From Agathobacter sp. (lineage in GTDB: Bacteria > Bacillota > Clostridia > Lachnospirales > Lachnospiraceae): 53,485 nucleotides of DNA. The DNA is taken from contig JAFUPI010000061.1 in NCBI GenBank assembly GCA_017481285.1, positions 1 through 53,485 on the forward strand. Direction: 5' to 3'. A model generated the notes under the pieces. That model ran no database searches and had not been told where the DNA came from. It saw nothing but the letters and a program-made list of their open reading frames with translations. The translations under genes were made by a program, and so were the position numbers. Numbering within the stretch: the first letter of the stretch is position 1; the number at the start of each line of letters is the position of its first letter. This document shows, in pieces, positions 15,196 to 23,394 of the stretch.

Positions 15196-16008
15196 ATGGC
15201 AATTAAAGTAAGTACATATACTCCAACTTCATCCATAGATACCAGCGGTAAGACCACCATTACCGATATCCCAGAGGAACAATCCTTCCAGGATGTTTTG
15301 GTGCTGAACCAAACCGCCTTGAAAGCTATGACCATCGATGCCATGGTAAAACAAAGTGCCACTGGCTCCGTAAATCCAGATGCTGTAGATGCTGCTGCCA
15401 TTATGCGCTTCCGCAGTACCCTGGGTGCCAATATCCAGGCACCTATCCCAACAGATGAATGGGATGCAGGCACACCTATCAAGGTGCATGTACCGCCAGC
15501 GACACCTACGATTACGAAGCCTGCGACTAGTACGACTCCTAGTGGAAATACACCGATTACAAATGAATCTGTGAACAACAAAAATAACACTTCCACAGAC
15601 GAGGTTCCAAATGATGGTGTCTTGGCATGCAGCGAAGAACTCAACCAGTACTTCGCAAAAGCCGCAGAAACCTATGGTGTAGATGCGAAACTGCTCAAAT
15701 GCGTGGCTTATGCAGAGTCACGATTCCGTCCTGATGTCACCAGCAAGTCTGGTGCTATGGGTGTGATGCAGCTCATGCCAAAATCAGCGGAATATTTAGG
15801 CGTTACCGATGCCTATGATGCAGAACAGAATATTATGGGCGGTGCCAAATTCCTCGCTTCTCTCTTGAAGCAATTCGATGGAAATATCGAGTACGCTCTC
15901 GCTGGCTACAATGCTGGACCAAACCGCGTAGAAGAATATGGTGGTATCCCACCTTACGAAGAAACACAGAACTACGTAAAACAGATTATGTCTATTTATA
16001 ATTCATAA
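15196..16008 (+). CDS. Lytic transglycosylase (SLT domain)
   Basis: About 270 residues from ATG 15196 (MAIKVSTYTPTSSID). The first 150 residues are low-complexity, rich in Thr, Pro, Asn and Ser, with no clear signal peptide. The C-terminal 115 residues are an SLT lysozyme-like fold: catalytic Glu in CVAYAESRFRPDVTS, then GAMGVMQLMPKSAEYLG, and the AGYNAGPNRVEEYGGIPPY end. It would cleave peptidoglycan with 1,6-anhydro product formation. Transglycosylases lacking a signal often belong to flagellar or phage systems; no flagellar genes other than chemotaxis ones are seen here. Confidence 0.85.
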   Translation: MAIKVSTYTPTSSIDTSGKTTITDIPEEQSFQDVLVLNQTALKAMTIDAMVKQSATGSVNPDAVDAAAIMRFRSTLGANIQAPIPTDEWDAGTPIKVHVPPATPTITKPATSTTPSGNTPITNESVNNKNNTSTDEVPNDGVLACSEELNQYFAKAAETYGVDAKLLKCVAYAESRFRPDVTSKSGAMGVMQLMPKSAEYLGVTDAYDAEQNIMGGAKFLASLLKQFDGNIEYALAGYNAGPNRVEEYGGIPPYEETQNYVKQIMSIYNS

Positions 16009-16086
16009 TTCCAAATAAATTTCAGTTGACATTTTGGATTACTCATAGTATGATTTAACAGTTGACGCAGTCAACTTCATACGAAT

Positions 16087-16159
16087 GCTACTATAGCTCA
16101 GGTGGTAGAGCGCTACATTGGTAATGTAGAGGTCACGGGTCCGACTCCCGTTAGTAGCT
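16087..16159 (+). tRNA. tRNA-Thr (GGT)
   Basis: A 73-nt cloverleaf. The acceptor arms GCTACTA and TAGTAGC pair, the D-arm is AGCTCAGGTGGTAGAGC, the anticodon stem CTACA/TGTAG holds GGT (16120-16122), and the T-arm reads CGGGTCCGACTCCCG. CCA is not encoded. Confidence 0.92.
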
Positions 16160-16160
16160 T

Positions 16161-16190
16161 AAAAAGCCCTCGATTTTCGGGGGCTTTTTT
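16161..16190 (+). terminator. tRNA-Thr terminator
   Basis: AAAAAGCCC and GGGCTTTTTT pair around a short loop directly after the tRNA; U-run rightward. Confidence 0.85.
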
Positions 16191-16204
16191 ATATCTGAAA
16201 TCGC

Positions 16205-16233
16205 TTGACTTTCGAACAAACGTTCTGTATAAT
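16205..16233 (+). promoter_or_regulatory. Toxin promoter with LexA/DinR-type box
   Basis: TTGACT (16205-16210), 17-bp spacer, TATAAT (16228-16233). The spacer holds CGAACAAACGTTCT (16213-16226), which matches the Firmicutes SOS box CGAACRNRYGTTYC at all but the last base. A bound LexA would cover both promoter boxes, so the toxin mRNA should be DNA-damage inducible. Confidence 0.75.
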
Positions 16234-16315
16234 CTTTTCACGGAGTAATCGTGTACAAGGTGGTAGCCTCCCATATGATATGAGCCAAGGCTCGCATAGA
16301 GGGGAGGTGGTGTCA

Positions 16316-16411
16316 ATGACTACATATGAAGCAATATCCTTGATGATAGCGTTTGGAATGTTAATCATAACACTGCTTGCCTATATTGATAGGAACAACA
16401 AGCGAAAATAA
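16316..16411 (+). CDS. Type I holin-like toxin peptide
   Basis: A 31-residue peptide beginning MTTYEAISLMIAFGMLI and ending in RNNKRK. It starts at ATG 16316 behind GGGGAGG. One hydrophobic helix followed by a basic tail matches the Firmicutes Hol-Tox (putative holin-like toxin) family, small membrane-damaging type I toxins kept silent by antisense RNA. The promoter carries a LexA-type box, and an antisense transcript converges on the 3' end. Confidence 0.8.
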   Translation: MTTYEAISLMIAFGMLIITLLAYIDRNNKRK

Positions 16412-16503
16412 AAAATAAGCCTACCTTTGTACTTGGCGGTCGAAGGTAGGCTTAAAAACTTATATTCGAGGCTAACCACCATGTGGGCGGTTGCTCCATT
16501 CCT
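16405..16503 (-). ncRNA. Predicted antitoxin RNA, antisense to the toxin mRNA 3' end
   Basis: A leftward promoter, TTTACA (16533-16538), 17 bp, TAATAT (16510-16515), predicts a start near 16503. A strong hairpin (AAGCCTACC with GGTAGGCTT, 16417-16453) followed by a U-run leftward would end the RNA beside the toxin stop codon. The roughly 100-nt RNA would pair with the toxin 3' UTR. This is the layout of TxpA/RatA-type systems. The boundaries are inferred. Confidence 0.65.
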
Positions 16504-16558
16504 ATTACTATATTATCACCATTACTTTTAAATGTAAAGGTTTAATATATCATTATTC

Positions 16559-17149
16559 TTACAACTCCACTACATAATGATGAAAGGCATTAATCACCTT
16601 GGTCTCTCCGACTTTATCCTCTCTCGGATACTGACGACCGTAATTCATATGTACATGTCCATGAACGAAATATTTGGGATTATATTTTTGGATGAGCTCA
16701 CCAAAGGTTTCAAACCCTCTATGTGGCAAATCCTCCCCATCATTTACGCCATAGGCTGGTGCATGGGTAACCAGCACATCAAAGCCCTTCTTGCGTAGCA
16801 ATTTGAACCAGAGACGGCGAGCTCTCCTTCTCATCTCCTCTTCTGTAAACTGATTACCACCTTCTTTGTATCGGTAAGAACCTCCCAATCCTAAGAAACG
16901 CACCCCTTCATATTCATAGATATCATCTTCAATACAGATACAGCCTTCTGGTGGACGATTCTCATATTTATAGTCGTGGTTGCCTTTAATATACAAAACC
17001 GGAATAGAGGTCATCGTAGTAAGAAAGCTTAGATACTCTGCCTCCAAATCTCCACAGGAAACAATCAGGTCGATTCCTTCAAAAGCTTCTCTACGAAAGA
17101 AATCCCAATATTCTTTTGACTCCTCATCAGAAATAAATAATATTTTCAT
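16559..17149 (-). CDS. Metallophosphoesterase
   Basis: A 196-residue calcineurin-like phosphoesterase. Metal-binding motifs appear in order: ISDEES near the N-terminus (the usual DxH has E in place of H), SCGDLEAEY, KGNHDYK, THAP and HGHVHMNYG. Length fits the small MPP class. It lies 3 nt after the ParB-like/BMP gene on the same strand, so the two are one operon. The substrate cannot be told. Confidence 0.8.
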   Translation of the reverse strand: MKILFISDEESKEYWDFFRREAFEGIDLIVSCGDLEAEYLSFLTTMTSIPVLYIKGNHDYKYENRPPEGCICIEDDIYEYEGVRFLGLGGSYRYKEGGNQFTEEEMRRRARRLWFKLLRKKGFDVLVTHAPAYGVNDGEDLPHRGFETFGELIQKYNPKYFVHGHVHMNYGRQYPREDKVGETKVINAFHHYVVEL

Positions 17150-17152
17150 TCC

Positions 17153-19063
17153 CTAATCTTCCTTTTGTTCCTCTACACCCTTCAACTCTACAATCGGTTT
17201 CGCTTTTTCATTCAGTAAATCGATGGATGGAATATCACCTTCCACATTTTCTACCAAATAGTCCATTTTCATAATATCTTCAGGACGCATTGCTTCTCCT
17301 GCGTTATTTTTGATCGTACCATCCTGTGCACGAATCTCACCAAAGAATGGAACTACATCGCCGACGCTGATATCATATTCAATATGTTCCGCGAGACGTT
17401 TGATGCCAATTGGCACATGTTTGGAGTAAACTAAATCAATTACCCCTGCTGACATGCCCCACCAGTAATTGATGGCCTTCGCTTCGCCCTCATCTTCGGA
17501 CTTGTAGGTACCTGCCAAAATTCCCTGAATCAGTTTCTCATAGTAAATTCCCCAGTTCCAAACCGGCATTACAATATTTGTGGCTTCACCATTTTCATAC
17601 TTGTATAAGCCATATTCTCTCGTCGGATTGATTGGTCGAATCATATCCTGATTTGACACATAATGAATGTCATTCATCGTCAGGAAATAATCCAGGTCAT
17701 GGTCTTTTCTCGTAGACCAGTCCAAATACACTTTTGCACGAGGATTTACACAGGCTGCGCCAAGAGCAAATGCATTGATATTAGCTATCATACCGTAAAT
17801 CGGATAATCCGCTACATAGGCAATCCTATCGTTTTCTGCCATCGCACCTGCAATCATTCCCGAAATAAATTTCGCCTCATACATACGTGCATAATAGGTA
17901 CGGATATTTTTGTGCGGTGTATTTAACGAGCAGTTCAATATGGTTATCTCCGGATGTTCCACTGCGAATTTCAAGGATGGCTCCATCATTTCCACACCGA
18001 CCTCGAACACAATACTCGCACCCTTTTCCACCACATCCGTCAATACTTCTTCTATATTTTCCGCATCTACATGATTCACACATATCGTACTAATCTGCTC
18101 TGGGAAAGTTTCCTCCAGATAGCTACGCCCCAAATCATGTGCATAGGTCCAATTCGATTCTTCTGCAGACTTTGGATACAGGAATGCAACCGTAAACTTC
18201 TTGGAAGAACTTGGCATCAAATAGTGAAACAGCGATTTTCTTGCGTTGGCTTCCTTTGGATCCAGTACGAGGTCCACACGATTTTTCTCCGTAAGCACCA
18301 GGAATTCCTTCCAGCATTTCGACACATTAGAACTGTATTCCTGTGGTGTCATAGCCAAAACCTCTTCATAGCTATATACCTTTAAGAAAGCATTCAGTGC
18401 GTCTCCGACTGTAATTGGCAGTTGATTGCCACCACACTGCTCATATGCCTTCGAAAAACGGAAGTGTACTCCTCTGAAATCTTCTTTTGTTCTGTCATCC
18501 CATGGTATCTCTGCGCCGACCAGGTCCAAAAGCTTATTCGCACAGCCCAATCTGGTAAATTCTACTGTGTTAAGTCCTGTCGCTTCATTGAATTTCATAA
18601 ACTCGTAGTAGAGCTTAATATCCAAATCTTCAGAAGGTGCAGGTATCTTTCGTGTTACATAAGCAGCAATCTTATCTGCTCCGTAGAATTTCAAAACGCT
18701 GACACGTTTATTTCCTTCCACTACATAAAAACGATTCATGAATTCATATACTTTGATTGGGTCACGAATCCCTTCGTGGAGCTGGGCATCTGCCAAAGCT
18801 TCCCATTTGCAGGCAAATTCGGATTGCTCATCCAAAATAGGCATAAAATTCGCCGCAAACGCATAGGTTCTTCCCTTCGTACTAGTTCCAACCACGTGAT
18901 CCAGTGGAATATGAACCAAACCAAGATTCTGTTCTGTCAAAATATTCTGCTGTGTGAGAATCTCGTCCAAAACTGGCAAATATGGAAATCTTCCCAAAAG
19001 CAGACATTTTTTCTGCTCTTTCTTTCCACGTCGTAATGCTTCTAAATATGTTAATTCACCCAT
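17153..19063 (-). CDS. ParB-like domain fused to a BMP/Med-type binding domain
   Basis: A 636-residue protein; ATG 19063 (MGELTYLEALRRGKKEQ) lies at ideal distance from AAGGAG. No signal peptide or lipobox is present, so it should be cytoplasmic. Residues about 45-140 resemble the ParB/sulfiredoxin-like fold: IPLDHVVGTSTKGRTYAF, then YVVEGNKRVSVLKFYGAD in place of the usual VVDGxHR motif. Residues about 290-600 look like the BMP (PnrA/Med) periplasmic-binding fold: KFTVAFLYPKSAEESNW, then GASIVFEVGVE, MIAGAMAENDRIAYVADYP. This layout suggests an intracellular sensor of a nucleoside-like ligand. It is cotranscribed with a metallophosphoesterase. Confidence 0.7.
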   Translation of the reverse strand: MGELTYLEALRRGKKEQKKCLLLGRFPYLPVLDEILTQQNILTEQNLGLVHIPLDHVVGTSTKGRTYAFAANFMPILDEQSEFACKWEALADAQLHEGIRDPIKVYEFMNRFYVVEGNKRVSVLKFYGADKIAAYVTRKIPAPSEDLDIKLYYEFMKFNEATGLNTVEFTRLGCANKLLDLVGAEIPWDDRTKEDFRGVHFRFSKAYEQCGGNQLPITVGDALNAFLKVYSYEEVLAMTPQEYSSNVSKCWKEFLVLTEKNRVDLVLDPKEANARKSLFHYLMPSSSKKFTVAFLYPKSAEESNWTYAHDLGRSYLEETFPEQISTICVNHVDAENIEEVLTDVVEKGASIVFEVGVEMMEPSLKFAVEHPEITILNCSLNTPHKNIRTYYARMYEAKFISGMIAGAMAENDRIAYVADYPIYGMIANINAFALGAACVNPRAKVYLDWSTRKDHDLDYFLTMNDIHYVSNQDMIRPINPTREYGLYKYENGEATNIVMPVWNWGIYYEKLIQGILAGTYKSEDEGEAKAINYWWGMSAGVIDLVYSKHVPIGIKRLAEHIEYDISVGDVVPFFGEIRAQDGTIKNNAGEAMRPEDIMKMDYLVENVEGDIPSIDLLNEKAKPIVELKGVEEQKED

Positions 19064-19152
19064 AAGCAAACTCCTTTTATTGGTGTATTGTAATCTTTTT
19101 TCTATTGTATCACATTCAGAACAAAAAATAGAGAAAAATAAAAATAATTTTC

Positions 19153-19181
19153 TTCCATATTTTGCACTTGTTTGCTATAAT
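19153..19181 (+). promoter_or_regulatory. cheC-cheY promoter
   Basis: TTCCAT (19153-19158), 17 bp, then an extended -10, TGCTATAAT (TATAAT at 19176-19181). Confidence 0.55.
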
Positions 19182-19215
19182 GTAGGTTAGGATAAAGGTA
19201 CTATGGAGGATTACA

Positions 19216-19794
19216 ATGGAAGGGATAACTAAAAAACAAGCAGATGTCATTGGTGAAGTAGCCAATATCTGTACAGGTAATGCTGCTACTGCACTTAGTA
19301 TGATTATCAATCGACCAACAAATATTACTACGCCTCAGGTCGAAGTTCTCGACAAAGAAGAGAATCTTATCAAACCAGAGCGTATCTTGGTTAAGGTTCC
19401 ATACACCAAAGGCTTGGACGGAACCAATCTCATGATCCTGAAAGAACAGGATGCACTTATCATTGCAAACCTTATGATGGGTGGCAATGGAGACACCACA
19501 GGAATGGAATTTGACGAAATTACCATCTCAGCAATTTCAGAAGCCATGAATCAGATGTGCGGTCGAATTGCTACATCTATGTCTGAACTCTTACACAGAC
19601 CTACAGACATTGGTTTTCCACTGATCAATTCGCAGTATAAAACCACATTCGTTATTCCTGACGAATTATGCAATGGAACTGACATTGTAAAAGTAACTTT
19701 CCGTTTAACAGTAGACGGACTTATCAATAGTACAATTTGGCAATTATACCCATTAAGTATTGTAAAACAGATTTTAGACCAGGAGGGCATATAA
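19216..19794 (+). CDS. cheC: CheC-type CheY-P phosphatase
   Basis: A 192-residue protein with the two-fold CheC/FliY/CheX layout. The first helix motif is DVIGEVANICTGNAATALSM, carrying the E and N residues that attack CheY-P; the second, related helix is ITISAISEAMNQMCGRIATS. The rest is beta strands (RILVKVPYTKGLDGTNLMI, DIVKVTFRLTVDGLIN). It lacks the FliN C-terminal domain of FliY, which fits CheC. The cheY gene starts one base after its stop, so it probably resets that response regulator. Confidence 0.8.
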   Translation: MEGITKKQADVIGEVANICTGNAATALSMIINRPTNITTPQVEVLDKEENLIKPERILVKVPYTKGLDGTNLMILKEQDALIIANLMMGGNGDTTGMEFDEITISAISEAMNQMCGRIATSMSELLHRPTDIGFPLINSQYKTTFVIPDELCNGTDIVKVTFRLTVDGLINSTIWQLYPLSIVKQILDQEGI

Positions 19795-19795
19795 A

Positions 19796-20158
19796 ATGGC
19801 ACAGAGAATTTTAGTAGTAGACGACGCAGCATTTATGAGAATGATGCTCAAAGATATCCTTACAAAAGGTGGTTACGAAGTTTGTGGCGAAGCAGCCGAC
19901 GGTGTAGAAGCTCTTGCAAAATACAATGAATTAAAACCAGACCTTGTAACACTCGACATCACCATGCCAAACAAAGATGGTATCGCAGCATTGAAGGATA
20001 TCAAAGCAGCTGACCCAGGTGCATTGTGTATCATGTGTTCTGCTATGGGACAGCAGTCAATGGTTATCGAAGCTATCCAGTCCGGAGCAAAGGACTTCAT
20101 CGTAAAACCATTCCAGGCTGACCGTGTAATCGAATCCATCAAAAAAGTTTTAGGCTAA
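19796..20158 (+). CDS. cheY: CheY response regulator
   Basis: A 120-residue single receiver domain. The acidic pocket is in LVVDDAAFMRMM, the phospho-acceptor Asp is in LVTLDITMPNKDG (about residue 54), the switch Ser/Thr is in CIMCSAMGQQ, and the Lys is in FIVKPF. There is no output domain, so it acts on flagellar motor switch proteins or another target. It is translated with cheC; no kinase, receptor or flagellar genes are nearby. Confidence 0.88.
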   Translation: MAQRILVVDDAAFMRMMLKDILTKGGYEVCGEAADGVEALAKYNELKPDLVTLDITMPNKDGIAALKDIKAADPGALCIMCSAMGQQSMVIEAIQSGAKDFIVKPFQADRVIESIKKVLG

Positions 20159-20183
20159 TCTAATATCTAACACTACATAATAA

Positions 20184-20731
20184 GGCTGTCACAAATATAC
20201 ATTTGTGGCAGCCTTTTTTATATTTTGGAATAAATATGTCGCTGTGTCTTCTAAAGAATTTCTTTCGTTAAGCAAAACGCTTATTTTCTAAGAAACACAC
20301 TTCCGACTCTTGTGATTTTTTATGTCTTTCAAATATTTTACAATCTGCGAAAGTATATCCGTGTGAGAAAAGACACCATTACAGACTTTTCACGTGTCTC
20401 TTAGTACGACGGATTTATATAATGTCATATGCATGCTCGACTGTCTGAGATGCTGTTTTTGCATCGAGTTTCGAGCATGCATATGTAATATCAACTATAT
20501 AAAGACGTCGTACTTAGAGACACTAGGAAAGGATGTACCAGTGTCTTTTTCACATCGGAGCATACTTCGCAGATAGTAAAATAGATGAAAGACATAAAAC
20601 TTAAGTCGGAAGTGTGTTTCGAGAAAATATAGCGTTTTCCTTCAATGCTCGAAATTCCTTAGAAGACACAGCGACATATTTATTTCCAATTCTAAGAAAA
20701 AGGCTGCCGCAAATGTATATTTGCGACAGCC
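20184..20731. repeat. Long-hairpin element, copy 2 (long form)
   Basis: It fills the space between convergent cheY and mecA. Small hairpins bound it (20184-20213 and 20702-20731). The outer stem pairs about 20226-20262 with 20651-20687 (35 of 37). Middle stems pair around 20300-20345 and 20570-20625. An apical domain (about 20345-20580), absent from copy 1, ends in a perfect 15-bp stem (20426-20440 with 20471-20485). Internal loops AACGCTTATTTTCTAAGAA/AAAATATAGCGTTTTCC and TTTTACAATCTGC/GCAGATAGTAAAA match copy 1, although the flanking helices have different sequences that still pair. Confidence 0.75.
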
Positions 20732-20749
20732 ATATTATACTTTATGATA

Positions 20750-21421
20750 TTAGATTATGCGTAACTGCTCTATTGCTTGTTCGTGCAGGATTTCTTTTCC
20801 ATGTTCATAGATAAAGGCTCTCTTCTCTGCTCCCACGAAAATATCTGCTGCATATTCATCGGTAAGTGCAGAAAGTTTCTTCACATCTTCCTCTTTGCTA
20901 TCGGTCATATCCATCATGAGGAAGTATATGCCATCGAATTTGTATAACTGGTTGAAAGGAATATTCTCTACCTTTACCTGTTTCGCATACCGCATCAGAG
21001 TATCCAATTCTTCGAATGCAAATAGTACGATGATCTTTAAGGTCTTATCCTGTTTGCTTTCTGTAATATTGTCTCCTGAATCTTTTATCGCCTTGATTTC
21101 ATCCCATTTTTGTTTCGGAATGGTATTCAGCAAACCATTTACAATATCCTTGATATGGTCCATAACACCTTCCGTTCCTGGATGTTCAGAAAAGGTCAGC
21201 GATATTGTGTGATCTGGCATAATGTCGGCACGCACGGATTTTATGCCTAATTCGAATTTAGTATTGAATTCCTGCTCTGCCAAATCGAAAATCTGGTTCA
21301 TAAACTGCTGTGTACGAGCACCATTGCTAATAATATCATCAATGGTATAGCCTAATTCTTCAATTTCTTCTTCCGAAATCACGCAGCGAATAATGTTGTT
21401 TCCTTCACGGCTAAATTCCAT
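20750..21421 (-). CDS. mecA: MecA-family adaptor protein
   Basis: A 223-residue protein with the MecA N-terminal domain (MEFSREGNNIIRCVISEEEIEELG, then GYTIDDIISN and QQFMNQIFDLAEQEF), an acidic linker (about 95-125) and a C-terminal ClpC-binding alpha/beta domain (KIIVLFAFEELDTLMRYAKQ). MecA feeds substrates to ClpCP. It is the last gene of the T-box-led operon, 43 nt after sigH. Confidence 0.85.
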   Translation of the reverse strand: MEFSREGNNIIRCVISEEEIEELGYTIDDIISNGARTQQFMNQIFDLAEQEFNTKFELGIKSVRADIMPDHTISLTFSEHPGTEGVMDHIKDIVNGLLNTIPKQKWDEIKAIKDSGDNITESKQDKTLKIIVLFAFEELDTLMRYAKQVKVENIPFNQLYKFDGIYFLMMDMTDSKEEDVKKLSALTDEYAADIFVGAEKRAFIYEHGKEILHEQAIEQLRII

Positions 21422-21464
21422 GTTCGCTCCCCCTTTCTTCTAAGATATCTTATATATCGACACT

Positions 21465-22064
21465 TTACATGTCATCCTTTAATAATTTAATTTTTGCACG
21501 AATCCTCTGCAGTGTATTATCAATGGATTTCGGTGTTTTCTTCATATTTTCAGCAATTTGGATATAATTGTTTCCTTCCAAATATAAGTATAACACTTTT
21601 CTCTCCATTGGACTCAATTTTTCTTCTAATTTGTCGAAAAATTCTTTTTTTCCTTCCTGCTCAATCAACATCTGCTCCGGACTAATGGTCTGCTCTGTAA
21701 TCATCTGCTCCAGATTTACACCATCGGTATCCTCCTGATTGGAAAATGAAATATAGGTATTCAATGGAATATGCTTTTTTCGATTTGAAGCCTCCAATGC
21801 AGAATACAACTGACGACTGATACAGATTTCAGCAAAAGCAAAGAAACTTACCTCTTTTTCAGGATTGTAATCTCTTACTGCCTTAAACAGCCCTATCATG
21901 CCTTCCTGTATCAAATCCTCTGGCTCCCCGCCAATTAAATACATCGCATTGGTCTTCTTACGAACCAATGGCTTATATTTTTCCATAATGTAATCTGTGA
22001 TTTCGGCGTCTCCCTCACGAAGCTTTTCTATCAATTCTTCATCTGAGAAATTGTTGTAATTCAT
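21465..22064 (-). CDS. sigH: Sporulation-type sigma factor SigH
   Basis: A 199-residue sigma-70 family factor. ATG 22064 (MNYNNFSDEELIEKLREGD) follows GAGG at good distance; a longer frame overlaps rlmB. Region 2 reads DYIMEKYKPLVRKKTNAMYL, then EPEDLIQEGMIGLFKAVRDY and SFFAFAEICISRQLYSALEA. Region 4 reads LSPMERKVLYLYLEGNNYIQ, then IAENMKKTPKSIDNTLQRIR. The gene order cysE-cysS-mrnC-rlmB-sigH matches that in Bacillus, which supports SigH over other sigma factors. Confidence 0.85.
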   Translation of the reverse strand: MNYNNFSDEELIEKLREGDAEITDYIMEKYKPLVRKKTNAMYLIGGEPEDLIQEGMIGLFKAVRDYNPEKEVSFFAFAEICISRQLYSALEASNRKKHIPLNTYISFSNQEDTDGVNLEQMITEQTISPEQMLIEQEGKKEFFDKLEEKLSPMERKVLYLYLEGNNYIQIAENMKKTPKSIDNTLQRIRAKIKLLKDDM

Positions 22065-22095
22065 CTGTTTCCTCACACTTTCATGCGTTTCAGTG

Positions 22096-22839
22096 TTATT
22101 TACTAAGTCTCTGGCGTACGATTTCATATGCCAAAACGCCTGTCGCTACCGACGCGTTCAGGGAATCGATATCCCCTTTCATTGGAATCGTTGCAATCAT
22201 GTCACAATTCTCTTTTACAAGCTTGCTGACACCATCACCTTCGTTACCAATGACAAGACCGATGGAACCGGTCAGATTCAAATCGTACATTGGTGTTCCA
22301 TCCATGTCTGCACAGACAAACCACATACCTTTGTCCTTCAAATCCTTGATGGTCTGGGTAATATTAGTTACCTTCGCAACCGGTGTATAATTAATCGCAC
22401 CTGCTGAGGTTCTGGCAACTGTTGGTGTAAGACCTACCGCACGACGTTTTGGAATAATAATACCATGAGCACCCGCCTGATTTGCAGTACGGATAATCGC
22501 ACCTAAATTGTGTGGGTCTTCGATTCCATCCAAAATAATGATGAATGGTGCTTCGCCCTTCTTCTCAGCATTTGCCAAAATATCATCTACTTCTGCATAG
22601 TCATATGCTGCAGAAATTGCAATTACGCCCTGGTGCTTTCCTGTTTCAGAAATCTGATCCAGGCGTTCCTTGTTTACATAATTGATGATGGTGTCACCTT
22701 TTCTAGCTTCTCTGGTGATGGACTTGATTGGTCCATCCTGACAGCCATCTAATACAAATAATTTATCAATGGTTTTCCCTGAACGAAATGCTTCTAATAC
22801 CGCGTTACGTCCTTCGATTTTGTTTTCTTCGTATCCCAT
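22096..22839 (-). CDS. rlmB: 23S rRNA Gm2251 methyltransferase RlmB (SpoU family)
   Basis: About 247 residues from ATG 22839 (MGYEENKIEGRNAVLEAFRS), just after GGAGG. An N-terminal substrate-binding domain (about 1-75) precedes the SpoU knot: FIIILDGIEDPHNLGAIIRT, KRRAVGLTPTVARTSAGA, GLVIGNEGDGVSKLV and IPMKGDIDSLNASVATGVLA. It would methylate the 2'-O of a 23S rRNA guanosine using SAM. It sits between mrnC and sigH in a conserved operon. Confidence 0.88.
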   Translation of the reverse strand: MGYEENKIEGRNAVLEAFRSGKTIDKLFVLDGCQDGPIKSITREARKGDTIINYVNKERLDQISETGKHQGVIAISAAYDYAEVDDILANAEKKGEAPFIIILDGIEDPHNLGAIIRTANQAGAHGIIIPKRRAVGLTPTVARTSAGAINYTPVAKVTNITQTIKDLKDKGMWFVCADMDGTPMYDLNLTGSIGLVIGNEGDGVSKLVKENCDMIATIPMKGDIDSLNASVATGVLAYEIVRQRLSK

Positions 22840-22926
22840 TTTTCCTCCAAATTTGTGCACAAACCACGAATAAACATAATTTGAACACCGTTCGAAAACT
22901 ATCTCTTTGTTATAATTCACTAATTT

Positions 22927-23394
22927 TTATATAGATATTCCAGCACGTTCCAAGCCAATCCTTGTAAGCTCCACCACTCGAGGAAATTCATCCTTCAAAT
23001 ACAGATAGCCCATAAGTGCTTCAAAGCCTGTGGCTTTTCTATAATCCGCCATACTGGCATTTTTTGCCATGGTTGGCGATTTGGCATTGCGTCCTCTGCG
23101 ATACACATCCGCTTCTTCCTCTGTCAAATCATGCTCCAAAGCTTCTATAATTTTCGCCTGTGTCTCCGCCTTTACGATATGGCTGGTCTGATAATGGAGC
23201 TGACTGGCTTTGGTATTTCCTTTCCCTACAATAAGGGAACGAATAACCAAATCGAATATACCATCTCCAATATATGCCAAAGCCAATGGTGAGTATGTGC
23301 GGATATCTACATTTTCAATACCGAACTGTTCTTTGATATAAGAATCAATCTTCATTTCCATAAACTGTATATCCTCTTCTAAACGAGTTCCCAC
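22927..23394 (-). CDS. mrnC: Mini-ribonuclease 3 (23S rRNA maturation)
   Basis: A 155-residue RNase III-fold enzyme without a dsRNA-binding domain. Motifs: SPLALAYIGDGIFDLVIRSL near the N-terminus, YRRGRNAKSPTMAKNASMAD, and FEALMGYLYL with the conserved Glu. The frame overlaps the end of cysS by 16 nt. Either the GTG at 23394 or an ATG at 23361 could be the start; the latter follows AGAGGA. Mini-III trims 23S precursor rRNA. The operon place matches Bacillus. Confidence 0.85.
   Translation of the reverse strand: MGTRLEEDIQFMEMKIDSYIKEQFGIENVDIRTYSPLALAYIGDGIFDLVIRSLIVGKGNTKASQLHYQTSHIVKAETQAKIIEALEHDLTEEEADVYRRGRNAKSPTMAKNASMADYRKATGFEALMGYLYLKDEFPRVVELTRIGLERAGISI

Noticed and set aside
16087-16159. 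tRNA-Thr as attachment site for the phage-like island
   Set aside because: The island lies 3 kb away with lysA and slt between, no integrase is seen, and I found no repeat of the tRNA 3' end near the island edges.
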